DNA of 64,000 nt from Siphonodentalium dalli (taxonomy: Eukaryota; Mollusca; Scaphopoda; Gadilida; Siphonodentaliidae): positions 41,483,797 through 41,547,796 of the forward strand of contig CP136061.1 of the NCBI GenBank assembly GCA_032622095.1, in the 5' to 3' direction. This document shows, piece by piece, positions 1 to 12,654 of the stretch (within the stretch, counting starts at the first letter, position 1; each line of letters starts with the position of its first letter). Position numbers and translations under genes: made by a program. The notes below the pieces were generated by a model. That model was not told where the DNA came from, made no database searches, and saw only the letters and a program-made list of their open reading frames with translations.

Positions 1-476
1 TTCTGCAAATGACAGAATGTTGTAATAGCGTTAATGAATATTGGACAAGTTGAAAATGACAGAATGGTCCAAAGATCAATATTTACCCTGATTTCATCAT
101 CATTGTTTATAGGGAGTTGTGGGGCAAAGTGTTATATTTTGTCAAGTTCAGTCTTTCAAAGTATTTTCACCTTGTTAAAAGTTATTGTGTTTACATTTGC
201 AGCTATTTAAAGAGGGATGGGCTGATTACCGGTATGTTGATGTCCAGTTATCTGATTTTGCCTACTGAAGGGAAGTTGAATAACATTCTGTCGGTGCAGC
301 AAATACACTCTCAACCAACAACTTGACAGTCTAAACCTGCATTATAGATCATTACATGTGAGTTATAATAGATATTATTTTGTAATTTATAAGTATTATA
401 AAATCTCATCATGATCTACATCATCATGTAACCATGTCCATCATCATCATAGTCCATGTTACATGATAATCAGGTA
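1..476. other. Intergenic, no gene recognised
   Basis: No convincing exon, RNA gene or repeat seen. A short run of TCATCA/CATCAT words lies near 408-450. Confidence 0.5.
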
Positions 477-485
477 CTGGACTAC

Positions 486-2668
486 TAGATCATGCCATGA
501 ATCTCTACTCTGGCTAACGCCCGTAGAGATCATGTTCTATCAGTTCAAAACCCGGGAACATTTTTAAAGTTTTGACAGGGAACCATATAAAGTCGAAAAA
601 TAACGCGTTCATTCCTGTTGCTTAATGATTTATTCATCGGTGCGTGAGGTTCCCAGCTCGAGATTACATTATTTACGTGACTTTTCAGACCCGATTCCGC
701 GATAAATATTTATTTTATTCCCAGTCGCCAAATTCAGGCCGTAAGCGGCCGCACGCGGAAGCAATTCTGATTGGTCGATGACCGAAAGTATAACTAAAGT
801 ATAATTTCCAGCCACCGAACCGGTTGAAAAACTGGTGAAGCTCCCCCTGCGTAACACTGGATTAATACACTAGGGTCCTGCGAATTGGATATTTTGATCG
901 AATCGAATATCGAATCGAGTCTACATAATCGACTCGAATATCGAATCGAAAATCGAATCATACCTGTGTGTTGCATTCTCAATTAGGCATTTAATGTTGA
1001 TGATTAGACGATTTGAGAAACGTTCTATGAACTTCCATGAAATTCCATTATAAGTTGTGTGGCGATCAACCGTCGTTCCCGATACTATTAACTTCAATTG
1101 AGAATATTGTTGAGAGAACAAAAAAACAGATTAAAATGTCCACGCGGTCGTAACGACGATTAGATATATAACCACTAAACGGATTATCGGAATTAAAATC
1201 ACGCGCAATCTGTAGAGTTTGCATGTACAACAGTCGCACGGTAGCCTGTTTATGTAGTGCTGGATGCTTAGATGTCTTGTTGTCCCAGACGCTTGCGATT
1301 TATATACCACGTTGCATTCATCACACGTGTAAGTTTCTGCAATACATGCAGCTTTTATCATGTTTAAAATAAACATGAATAACGGACGACAAATTGTCAA
1401 GTTTCAAGAAACGCTCGGAAACTGAAAGTCAACTTCAAAAGAAAACACCGCCACACGCTCTCTTCGACGCCGGGAGCACGTGTTGTTCACATTCTCGGCG
1501 ATATTACAGAACGAATGTCGACCGCGGCGAATGCGGAGGATGGGAAAGATACATTTATTTTATTGTTAAATACACTTATTAAGTAACATATATCAACATA
1601 CCATGCATAAAATCATCTGGCCAATATCCATTTGTATTCATACTTCGTTCGAACGACGAATCACTAGAAAAGGGGTTAGCGGTGTACTCCATTGGTACCT
1701 CGTGTGTGCAGTTTTAGACAAAACGGGAAAAGTTGCGTGCGGCGATCTGAATAAACTGATGTTTTTGTTGTACATTTAAAAAAAGTAGAATTACACCACA
1801 AAACTGGATCGAGATATCCATGGTAACTCGAGTAATGACCAATCTGGACAATGCTTTTAAGCATCTCATCACTATTATAATTTACGCGTGTCGTCGGTCC
1901 ATCGGCGATCTCTGAGCTTTTGGCAACCAATGTTCAAAGCTAGAATTCAGATGTATTTAGTCGTCCTATAGTGGCTAATTACTGGCTATACTTATATTTA
2001 ATAGCATGCGAACATTCGCGATGTACAATAAGAATTATAAGGTGCATATATTCATAATTTTCGGGAATTATATGGCACATAAACAGCGAAGATCGACGTG
2101 TGCACTTGTCCGTAAACAGCTTACTTTTTTGTCAGTGTATATTCGAAATTTCGAATCGAATTTGACTTTCGAATCGAATATCGAATATTCGCAGGACCCT
2201 ATATATAATACACACTATAATATCTGCTTTATATTGCCATTGATTTGGAATAAAACATTGTTTCGTGCATGAATCGTTTGTATCTGTCTACGTTGTGAAG
2301 AAACTTGTATCCTACGGCCCGCAGTGTCCCCGATAACATAGACTGCCGTCGCATTGGATTGCGTGAGTGTGTGTTACGCAGGGGGAGCTTGACACATAAT
2401 TGCTTCCGCGTGCGACCTGAATTTTCGTGACGGGGAATAAAATAGATATTTATCGCGGAATCGTGTCTCAAAAGTCACGTAAATAATGTAATCTCGAGCT
2501 GGGAACTTCAGGTACCGATGAATAAATCATTAAGCAACAGACCTGTATGAACAAAGAAGTACATTCCCCGCGTTATTTTTTCGACTTAAACAGTTCCCTG
2601 TCAAAACTTAAAAAAAGAATATGATCTCTACGGGCGTTAGCCAGAGTAGAGATTCATGGCATGATCTA
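486..2668. mobile_element. Long-TIR DNA transposon with 9-bp TSD, Mutator-like
   Basis: The element is flanked by perfect 9-bp direct repeats CTGGACTAC at 477-485 and 2669-2677. Both ends start TAGATCATGCCATGAATC. The outer ~48 bp of the inverted repeats are nearly identical. Similarity continues with small gaps for about 390 bp, and patches (CTCCCCCTGCGTAAC, GGGTCCTGCGAAT, and ATCGAATCGA words) extend it to about 960 on the left and 2145 on the right. A 9-bp TSD with TIRs of several hundred bp is characteristic of Mutator-like elements; that assignment is inferred. No intact transposase is visible, so this copy is probably non-autonomous. A shorter relative lies at 27061-27551. Confidence 0.75.
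1131..1376 (-). CDS. Small ORF with a BED-like zinc-finger signature inside the long-TIR element
   Basis: This is an 81-codon frame from an ATG at 1376. Its middle reads YTCDECNVVY followed after nine residues by RHLSIQH, giving Cx2C then HxxxxH with a Thr-Arg before the first His, as in BED-type fingers. BED fingers are DNA-binding modules common in transposases and host proteins derived from them. A possible splice acceptor (TGTATTGCAG) lies just upstream of the finger, so it may be an exon rather than a small gene. The rest of the frame is not recognisable. It could also be chance; no other transposase part was found in the element. Confidence 0.3.
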   Translation of the reverse strand: MFILNMIKAACIAETYTCDECNVVYKSQASGTTRHLSIQHYINRLPCDCCTCKLYRLRVILIPIIRLVVIYLIVVTTAWTF

Positions 2669-2677
2669 CTGGACTAC

Positions 2678-5600
2678 ATGTACATACTGTATAACATCCT
2701 GGTGATTTCTGTCTTTATGGGCTTAATTTTAACTAAACATGTTGATCTACATGTTTAGCTTTTTATGTAGTTTTGAAAATATAAACATTTTGCTCACTAT
2801 CATGCCAGTGAATCTGTTATCATTATGGAAAACAAACAACCATATACATGTATTCGGGACTCATCCCCTGACAGCTGTCACCATGTCACAGGCGTCACCA
2901 TACATGTACAGGCCACATTGATTCTGTTGCTTCATTATATCAAAGATATGGCGGCGTTGCCTGTGTGTGTGCTGTTAAGGTCTATCAAAAACCTCCATAA
3001 ACAGAAAGAATAGTAAAATATAGAGTTTGCAATCAGAATATGGCATAAAAAGTATGTTATTGTTAAATGTTTTTCCTTTGTTATGTCATCAAAGGCAAAA
3101 AAAAACTTTACAGAACCTGGCTTTTGTTTAGATCCAGATATGGTAAACATAAAGAGCGTTGTTTTATACTGTTTTCCAGATACCGGTATGGAAACAATAA
3201 CGAGCGTTTGTATCATTTGCGTGTGATTAACCAATAGAATTGCACTGTGTTATGTAAACAGAAGCAAAACTTCTGTAACATGAGAAGGTTCTTGTTTACA
3301 TACACCATCGTACGTCTTGATGACAATATACTACCGGTATTTATGCGCTGTCAGATTATGTTTGGCATATGAACAAAACGATATATATTTTAATATTCCT
3401 TCCGTGCCTTTAAAGTCCAATCTATTACCGGTAATTATATCCCTCCTGCAATGAAGTTGTGGGGGTATACTGAATCTGTCTTTGGACACAAATTTCTCAG
3501 TTGTTTTTTCAATTGACTTCCATGTAATTTGGCATACATGTACGGTAGTTATCAACCACCATGGGAATCTGTGCACCTGCGATTATGGCGTCTGTCAGAC
3601 TTTTTTGGTGGAATTTTATCCCCCTTTTTTTACTTAGAAAATTTTCAAAACATGTAATGTAATTTTATCCTTCCCGGTACATATACATTGTTAGGTCATT
3701 TTTTCAAAACTTGGCACAGATATTTAGTACCATGGGAACCTGTGCACCTGCGATTATGATGTCTGTCAGACTTTTTTGGTGTGGTTATAATCATCAGGGT
3801 TTCCGCCAAGGGGAATTAATGAGTCCGTATCGGGCGAAAATTTTGTTATTTGACACTGAAAAGTAGCCATTTCCTTGCACCTGAGTGTCCCACAAAGTAA
3901 TCCAAAGCTACGTATATTATGCAAGTCGATCATTTTCCGTGGGTGCATTAATTCTGTTGATGGTATCCAGATAATTAATCATGTAATTACGCACATAAGA
4001 CTATATCAAGCTACAAGTTACAGTGTTTATAACTTTATACAATAAGATTCCGACAGGTATAATGAAACTAAACACTAAAAAACATCTATGCATTGTCCAA
4101 TAATACATAGCTGGGAGAATTGAATTAAGTATTTCCTAGAATTTCAAGTAGCTTCCGTGAAAATGAAACTGATATATTCCATGTATTCTGTCAATTGTAA
4201 AACTATTTGTGCACTGTGACGTCATATATACTGCAGGGTTTGTCTGCAGGAGATATTTATAGCGGCGAAATATAATTGAGTTTTGGCGGGAAATGGGAAC
4301 ATGTGCGCCGTTGTTTGTGTTTGGGGACCCAGGCGGGACAACGAAACTATTATTGACCGTACTTTGACTTTATCTCCATATTTGAGGGGGGTATATTTTT
4401 TGTGTTTATCCTCCATGCATGTAATATGGGTCAAATGAATGGTGTTGTCACTATGAATTCCCGCTATAAAGACTGATTTGGGACAGGTTCCGTATTGTAA
4501 TAGTACGATAGCACGGGATCTCGGAGGTAGATACCTCCTTTGGTATGAGAACCGCCTGTTGGCGTATGATGATCCCTACTCTGCCTAACTCAGCAATTGG
4601 CATTCTTTGATCAAATTATGTAATCGTACGATAGCACGGGATCTCCGAGCATGAGTAGTTTCAACGACAGAAATCACATTCAAAATAATATCCGTACTCA
4701 GCAGTCCGACATTCTTTGATGTTACAGCGACATTTATTACGCTGTATATAACGTCGCTATTTCAATGCACACCAAACATTACGTTGTAGTTTTGTTTTGA
4801 TTTCAAAGGGTTACGCTGTACCGGTAACACACTGTGCACAATTGACCCGCTTTTTCACCAGTATTCTGTTTAACCCCCCGAACTCCCGTTGCAGCCAGAT
4901 TTTTTATGACATACTGCTGCTGACTTTTGGTACATGTATGAATCAAACAGATCATCTGCGAGGGGAATGGGTCCGTGGGACGGACCCGCAGCCGGCCTGG
5001 CGGAAACCCTGGGTTATTTCCCTTTTTTAACATGGAAATTTTTTGCAACATGCTTATTTTTGTCCGAGCTTTTATTCCGACATTTTTAGGTCAATGTTTC
5101 TGAAACTTGGCACATATATTTAGTACCAAGGGAATCTGTGCACCTGCGATTTCTAGTATGACATCTGTACAACATTTTTTGTTGAGTTATTTCTCCTTCT
5201 CAACTTAATAACATTTTTGCAACATTCATAATTTTGTCCGAGTTTTTATTGCTACATTTTTCCTTCATTAGAAGGGCTTATATATCCGCGAGAATCCAAA
5301 TCTATGATTCTCGCAAATATTCTCGCAAAAAGTATGTTTGGATTCTCGCAATATCAGATGAAATATATGACCCGATTAGGTTTAGGATTAGTGTTAGGAT
5401 TTAGGGTTGTGCACCTGCAATGGGAATTATTATTTTAACTATAGGTGTATTGACGAGTGTAACTTTTAGTGTTTTAAAAACACTGGGGGGGGGGGGGGTA
5501 TCCTTAGTCCCATTTTGTCACCACCTCTACCGTAGTTAACAAGGACCCCGCTCAGCGCACAGAGAGAAACTTGTTTGTATGAGAATGATTAATAGTTCTG

Positions 5601-6170
5601 ATTGCAAGATATTATTGAACTGCCGATATACTGTTAAAAAATAATGTGAGACCGTTGGTTTGCATACCATGGTTTTGTCGATTAAACGAAATACAAAATG
5701 TACCATACCACATTCGTTATCCTTTGGAACTTATGTATGTAATTTAGAGCAGCAACGATTCATCGTGATTTCAATGTATTGCGATACGCTGTCACAAGAT
5801 ACGTGTATTATGTGAAGTGTACATATCACGATACACAAATATCACAATTTTAGCTCATTGAAAGCAAAAATAACCCATATTTACTCTGTTTTTTTTTTAA
5901 CAATTTAGGTAGAAAATCCTCGCAAAACATCGTTTTTGCATATCATGATAATGTATGTATTGTATCGTTGGTCAAGTATCGTAATGCGTATCATATCGTG
6001 ACAAATTGTATAATTGCAGCCCTAGTAATAGGCTAGTATGTGTGACAATTGTGTGTTATTGACTCGAAAACTGCTCTACCGATCCGACTCGAATTTGGTA
6101 GAGGCCTAATTTTGAGTCACGCAGTATAACTTTCATGACCACCCATCAATCGTGTTCAATTTTTTCACAG
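2678..6170. other. Intergenic with low-copy dispersed repeats
   Basis: No gene recognised. Three related segments near 3520-3610, 3696-3785 and 5090-5190 share AACTTGGCACA.ATATTTAG and GTGCACCTGCGAT. A ~124-bp imperfect tandem duplication occupies 4500-4740 (GTACGATAGCACGGGATCTC at both starts). A poly-G run lies near 5485-5500. Confidence 0.5.
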
Positions 6171-6297
6171 GGAACCACACCTTCTGCTAAATGTAGCAGA
6201 TATACATTGTATGTCAGAGAACCGAGTTCCAGTTGAGAAAATTCTTCTCACAGCAGTGCTCACAGCGGAAGAAAAGTTGAAATTAAAGAGCTCCTGA
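6171..6297 (+). CDS. Exon-like segment, possible terminal exon
   Basis: A good acceptor (TTCAATTTTTTCACAG) precedes a 41-codon frame ending in TGA at 6295-6297, entered in phase 1. The peptide contains MSENRVPVEKILLTAVLTAE and a lysine-rich tail, and looks like ordinary protein. No matching upstream exon or poly(A) signal was found and the family is not recognised. Confidence 0.3.
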
Positions 6298-6568
6298 CTC
6301 CAAGACAGACTTCAGATTGTGGGAGCTATTCATCCGGTACATGTATAAAGACATGTGCAGTTATATATAGTGAGTATTTTTTTTTCTTCAAAATACTATT
6401 TTTCAGTTGATAATATAATATCAATGACAATGTAGTTGAAGATCACCTATCCGATTCGGCCAAATTCGGGTCTCAAACATAAATTTTTGAGTCGAAGTAT
6501 CCCAATAACACTCAACATTATTTGATTTCAATTTTCAAACATAATAATTTACTATATCAACTTTTTAG

Positions 6569-6674
6569 GCCATCAACAACTGCGGACGATAGTCTCAGAG
6601 AAGATTTACAGACATGCATGAACATCATCGCGAGATTTTGGCAGCTTGTGACCACAATTATTTTCAAAATTTAA
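6569..6674 (+). CDS. Exon-like segment, weak
   Basis: An acceptor (CAACTTTTTAG) is followed by a 34-codon open frame ending TAA. A second frame through the same bases also looks peptide-like, so the reading is ambiguous. No family recognised. Confidence 0.15.
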
Positions 6675-7119
6675 ACCCATTTATTTTCTGACAAATATCA
6701 TGTAAGATTTAGCATGTGGCAATATACACACTCGTATTATCCAAACATATAACCTGTTTTATGCTTCAAATGGGAGAAATATCAGTAGTTTGTTGATATG
6801 CACAGAGGCCCCTACCGTATCTGTTTTTTGCCCGCTAACTTCCACATATTCACAGGCTGCATCGATCAAATCCGGTTCTGTTTGTTGTGTCCAGTTTGAC
6901 ATTTTTTTACCAAAATATTTGAAGCGGCAAGTCGTTTTTTTGGTTGATTACTAGTTAAAAGTTTTTAAATATGTACATGTATGTTAATCGTGCATATCGT
7001 GTGAGCTACCAATTGTACAAAAATGAGGCTAAGAACACGAATAAGGCTGCACAAAATGTGCAATCCCTTCTCAATGTAAACAAAAATTTAATAAACACAA
7101 ATGCGATTTTAGCTTTTAT

Positions 7120-10100
7120 TAGCTCAACTTACTTTGTAAGTTTGAGCTATTGCCATGGGTTGGCGTCCGTGTGTCTGTGTGTCCATCAACAATTTCCTTT
7201 GGCGCGGGCTACAGGTCGTACCTTTGGTCTGATTTTTATGAAATTTGTCATGAATGTTGACATTGACATGTAGATGGGAACGAGTCATTTTGGGGTCATT
7301 CGGCCAAAAAAACTTTAAATACATTGGCACGGGCTACATGTCGTACTGTTCGTCTGATCATCATGAAATTTGTCATGGATGTTAATATTGACATGTAGAT
7401 GGGAACGAGTCATTTTGAGGTCAATTGGCTGCCAGCAGCCATCTTGGATTTTACTCTTTGCATGAATAAATCCTTTGGCGCGGGCTACACGTCGTAGCTT
7501 TGGTCAGATCATTATGAGATTTGTAATGGCTGTTAACAATGACATATAGATGGGAACGAGTCCTTTTGGGGTCATTCGGCCAAAAAACATAGCCGCCAGC
7601 AGCCGTCTTGGATTTTACTCTTTGCATGACTAAATCCTTTGACGAGGGTGTTAACAATGAAATGTAGATGGGTCGAGTCATTTTGGGGTTGTTCGGCCAA
7701 AAAACATGGCCATCTTGGATTTCAAAATGCTTTCCATTAGCACGGGCTACAGGTCGTATCTTTTGTCGGACCATCATGAAATTTGTCATGGATGTTAATA
7801 TTGACATGTAGATGGGAACGAGTCATTTTGAGGTCAATCGGCCAAAAACATGGCCGCCAGCAGCCATCTTGGATTTTACTCTTTGCATGACTAAATCCTT
7901 TGGCACGGGCTACAGGTCGTAGCTTTGGTCAGATCATTATGAGATTTGTAATGGATGTTAATAATGACATGTAGATGGGAACGAGTCCTTTTGGGGTCAT
8001 TCGGTCAAAAAACGTGGCCGCCAGCAGCCGTCTTGGATTTTACTCTTTGCGTGACTAAATCCTTTGGCGAGGGCTACATGTCGTAGCTTCGGTTGTATCT
8101 TCATGAAATTTGTCATGGATGTTAACAATGACATGTACATGTAGATGGGAACGAGTCATTTTGGCGTTGTTCGGCCAAAAAACATGGCCACCAGTGGCCA
8201 TCTTGGATTTCAAAATTCTTACCATTAGCACAGGCTACAGATGGGGGGGGGGGGGGGTGATAACATCACCACTAGAGTTACTGTCGTGCAAGACTGTCAT
8301 GGCAGGTTTGTTAAACAGACAGTATGCCCTGTCATCTGGTCAAATGTCATGTCAAGGCTTTGTCTGATGTTGTATCATTATGTTTAGATATTTCAATTGA
8401 CTTATGGTTGCTTTATATTGCTATTAAAGTATTTTTAATTTTAATTTTCTGTTAATTTTGGTAAATCTTTATTATAATCTTCATTATAAATTGCCAAATT
8501 CTGCACGAAAAGGGTTAAAATTGGACTAGATATCCCTCTCAAAATGTATATTAACATTTCCTCTTCAATTTAGTAATATTATGGTATATAAGGGCATACA
8601 TCAGTTACACGAGACGCATCAGCAAGTAAAATTGAAAACAAAATCTAAATTTTTTGGCTTTATTTTGATGATTGACACAAATTTTCAGGATGACTCATAT
8701 TGAAAAAATAAACCACTACTGCCCGATATAATCCATTTTTGGTTTCAGTAAGGTCTATATTTGGATAAAATACTATAAGAAACGCTGTGTTTTACACATA
8801 TATATATATATATAGGAATCGGGGAGCTAAATGTGTTCTAGAGTCGGGGAACGAGTACACCGTGGAATGCTAAAGGTGAAGGTAACTGAAGAATGACCTT
8901 CACCTGATACATGCGACACGTTATCAAAGGATGACATCGCGTTTATTTGATTTGTACATCATATCTAAATAATTTAAACTGGTGAATGAATGGGGGAATG
9001 GATTTTTGTGAGCGGGAAATTTATTTAACTAGCTGCTGTAGTTCTGGATTTGTCCAGATCAAATTTGGCTGTGGGATAGCCCTGTCGTACACTTGGGGAT
9101 TTATTTAAAAAAGTAAACACATGACCTATGATTTTTCTACCATTTTCGTGATCAACTGGTGTCAATCTAGCCGGGTAAACATCACTGATATGGCCTGCAG
9201 GCTTCAATTCAGTGAATTTGGCCGAAACTTTAACACTGTCGCCTATGGGAAACCATTTAGTTCCGTGATTCCTACAGGTCGTATCTTTTGTCGGATCATC
9301 ATTAAATTTGTCATGGATGTTAATATTGACATGTAGATGGGAACGAGCCATTTTGGGGTCGTTCGGCCAAAAAACATGGCCGCTAGCAGCCATCTTGGAT
9401 TTTACTCTTTGTTTGACTAAATCCTTTGGCACGGGCTACAGGTCCTACCTTTGGTCGGATCATTATGAAATTTGTAATGGTTGTTGACATGTAGATGGGA
9501 TCAAGTCTTTTGGGGTCATTCGAAAAAAAAACATGGCCACCAGCGGCCATCTTGGATTTCAAAATTCAATCTATTAGCATGGGCTATAGGTCGTACTGTT
9601 CATCTGATCATCATGAAATTTGTCATGTTGTAAACATTTGTATGTTAATATTGACATGTATATGGGAACGAGTAATTTTAGGGTCGTTCGGCCAAAAAAC
9701 ATCTCCGCCAGCAGCCATCTTGGATATTACTCTTTGCATGACTAAATCCTTTGGCACGGGCTACAAGTCGTATCTTTGGTCCGATCATAATGAGATTTGT
9801 CATGGATGTTAACAATGAAAGGTACCGGTATATTGGAAACGAGTCATTTTTAGGTCATTCGACCAAAAAACATGGCCGCCAGCAGCGATCTTGTATTTTA
9901 ATCTTTACATGACTAAATCCTTTCACATTGGCTACAGGTCGTATCTTTTGTCGGATCATCATGAAATTTGTGATGGATGTTAACAATGACATGTAAATGG
10001 GAACGAGTCTTTTTGAGGTCATCGCCAAAAAAACATGGCTGCCAGCGTCCATCATGGATTTTACTCTTTGCATAACTAGGCCTTTCAACTTTCCACATTC

Positions 10101-10155
10101 CTAAACACTCTATTGACAGTAACACATGAAATTGTTCCCTTTCCAAGTTGAGCTA
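7120..10155. repeat. Satellite-bearing repeat region with TAGCTCAACTT ends
   Basis: Two blocks (about 7185-8240 and 9275-10090) are built of diverged ~190-bp units. Each unit has GGGCTACAGGTCGTA, TGAAATTTGTCATGGATG, GACATGTAGATGGGAACGAG, TTCGGCCAAAAAACATGG and CAGCCATCTTGGATTTTA. The region opens with TAGCTCAACTT (7120-7130), itself part of a small hairpin, and closes with the inverse at 10145-10155, so it may be one non-autonomous element. Open frames here are repeat artefacts. Between the blocks, 8250-9270 is mostly unique DNA with a poly-G run near 8245-8258. Confidence 0.7.
9025..9275 (-). pseudogene. Unique coding-like fragment between satellite blocks
   Basis: The minus strand is open for about 80 codons and reads like ordinary protein (for example HISDVYPARLTPVDHENGRK), unlike the flanking satellite. 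It fuses in frame with a satellite-derived peptide, so no start is defined. Family not recognised. It may be a captured exon. Confidence 0.2.
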
Positions 10156-10258
10156 CAGTGTCATTGGCACTTTCATGTTAACATACTACGTATGGATAAC
10201 ATTAGTTGCAGGTTCCTGAGCAAGTTCATAATATGTCTTTAAATGGTCTCCTTTTCAG

Positions 10259-10377
10259 CACACCAACAAACACAGTACTGTGATGCTATTCGTGCACTGA
10301 TGAACATTACCCAGAGTATTCAGAACAACGATCCAAAAGATGACATGGACGATGTAGCGAGATGCAGGATACAATGA
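10259..10377 (+). CDS. Exon-like segment, possible terminal exon
   Basis: A strong acceptor (GTCTCCTTTTCAG) opens a frame of 38 codons ending in TGA at 10375-10377, entered with two bases of a split codon. The peptide is hydrophilic, with YCDAIRALMNITQSIQ and an acidic DPKDDMDD stretch. No polyadenylation signal follows closely and no partner exon was identified. Confidence 0.35.
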
Positions 10378-12060
10378 ATGTTCGCATGGTGAATTGAGCA
10401 TACATGTACATGTACTATACTTCTGTTTTGTCACTGCTATGGATTATCTGATTCAAATGGAAAATTTATATTCTCTGAATGATGTTCCGTAACCAATATA
10501 GGCTACCACAGAAGATGCACCACACTTTAATAGCCATTCAAAGCCAAGATTATTTAATCTATCACGCTCAGTCCGGTAGATGTATTCCCATTTTAGCGAT
10601 ACTAAAAATCCCTTAAGCCTTTAATAACTGAATATCGGTACTCATTGATGAGTAGTTAATCGTTTCCCATTTCTTCATTTGCAATAAATTCAGCAAACTG
10701 CCTGAGGCTGTTTGTTGCACTTATTATATGATCACTCCTACAACTGAAGGATTGTAATTCATGTAGAATGCTTGAGGCTGTTTCATCTGTGCTGTCTGCA
10801 TGGGAGACTCGCATGTATAAGAGAATGCACTGGCACAGGGTCTTTAATGCTGCACGAGCACAGCTCCCAACATGAAATGGTTAAAATGCTTGAGAGGAAA
10901 CAATAATATTTGATACGCCTGCAAGTGCATAATCCCTTGGGGGATGCATATGACGTTATATTTGGTGCACAGTATTTTTTTAAACTTTTTGTGATGGTAT
11001 AGACCCCATGATCGCTAGATTTCAAAATATGATGTAGAACTTTTGTCAACATTCAAATTGGTAGTTTTTTTACCACATGGTCCATGTAAATATTTGGTTG
11101 TTACTGCTGAATTTCCTTTCTCATCTGAAATTGACATCCAAATGGAATTAAACTTGAGTAATGTGAATCTCACCTGATAAAGCTGGTAAAACTCTTAAGA
11201 TGATTACTATTTATTTTGTTTTTGGCACATTTTAAGCAATTCCACTACGCAGTGCTACAGCTCTACTTTCCTTTTTATGCGTTTTCATCTCTGCTATTCA
11301 TTATAGGCCATCTAGCCGAATATTTTCTGAACTGTCTCTTTTAAATTCTCTCCGATTAAATTGTCTTGGCTTTGCCACTTGAATGGCTACCGGTAAGTAT
11401 GGCAAATCTTCCAGTTCATATTTGTTAGTCAACATCATTTAGATAATTTAAAAGAAATGTATTCACCGTTCAGTCGAACTAAAAATACCTTAACCCTTTG
11501 ATAACTGAATACTCACTGACGAGTAGTTACTGGTTACACATTTGTATTAATGTTTATATAATTTCTCTTGTGATTATAAACGATAATTTTATAAACGATA
11601 ATTTCATTGTGAATTATGACACTTGCGCTATCAGAATTTATCTGTCATTGGTAGAGTGGCGGTATTGTTTAGATTTCTGGTAGATGTTTATAGTGGAATA
11701 TAATAAACAGAATAATCACATGATTAAACTAGTGGCGTGAAATAATACATTGCACTTAAGTGTTTTACAAAATAGTCCTTGCCTCAAATGAATTATGTGG
11801 TAAAAAACTTGAGCGCAATGAATTATTTTACTACACCACTTCAATCAAGTGAATCCTCTCTATTTATCCACATGTATATAAATCACAGTGCCTATATATA
11901 CCATGTTGTTATGTTTAAAGTTGAATTCTTATTCTGAATAAAATAATTTAGATAGAAACTTATCGCATTGTACTGAAAACCATTGATGGAACATTCTGGG
12001 TACCCAGCCATCACCCCCCCCGCTACCCCCACCCCCACCCAGCTGGGTGCCCCATCCATT
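10378..12060. other. Intergenic; one half-copy of the hairpin module
   Basis: No gene recognised. At 10799-10834 lies half of the hairpin module seen at 19.6, 42.1 and 60.5 kb (ACTCGCATGTATAAGAGAATG), followed by TTTAATGCTGCA, which is also found beside the 42.2-kb copy. Confidence 0.45.
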
Positions 12061-12072
12061 CTACGACGCACC

Positions 12073-12420
12073 AAATGTGTCAGATGACATGGACCTGTGT
12101 CGCCCCAAACGTGTCGATTTACACGCCTGACGCGCTTTCTATGGACAAACTCTGTGACGCGTTTAGTGTGTCACCTGACACGATTGGGCGACACGTTAGA
12201 TGTGTCGCATGACACATTTGCTGTGTCGCAAGACATGGACCCGTGTCACCCAAACGTGTCGTTTTACACGCCTGACGCGCTTTCTATGGACAAACTCTGT
12301 GACGCGTTTAGTGTGTCACCTCACACGATTGGGCGACACGTTAGCTGTGTCGCATGACACGTTTACTGTGTCATTCGACGCGCTTTCTATGGACAACTTA
12401 TCGTGTCACTTGACACGGTA
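12073..12420. repeat. GTGTC/GACAC palindrome-rich tandem repeat
   Basis: About 2.3 copies of a ~147-bp unit. Each unit is dense in short inverted words such as GTGTCGCATGACAC and GTGTCACCTGACAC, plus ACGCGCTTTCTATGGACAA. Confidence 0.8.
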
Positions 12421-12654
12421 AAGTTTTTCAGTGATATATATAGATATTTGTCCGGGGAATCTAAGATTTCGCCTAAAAGATATCAATCATTTTCACACTT
12501 TGTCTGAACTTTAGTGCACAAAAAGCATTTTATGCGACAGAAATGAATATAGTGAATGATACTCTTTCTATTTCTGTAAATACTTGGCAGTGACGTTGCG
12601 TAATTCGTGAGAAATCTGCGACTTTCTACGAAGAATAAGTAACGTTCCTCTGGG

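Noticed and set aside
5385-5412. TTAGG/TTAGGG-like words suggesting telomeric repeats
   Set aside because: Only a few imperfect words (TTTAGGATTAG, TTAGGGTT); no array.
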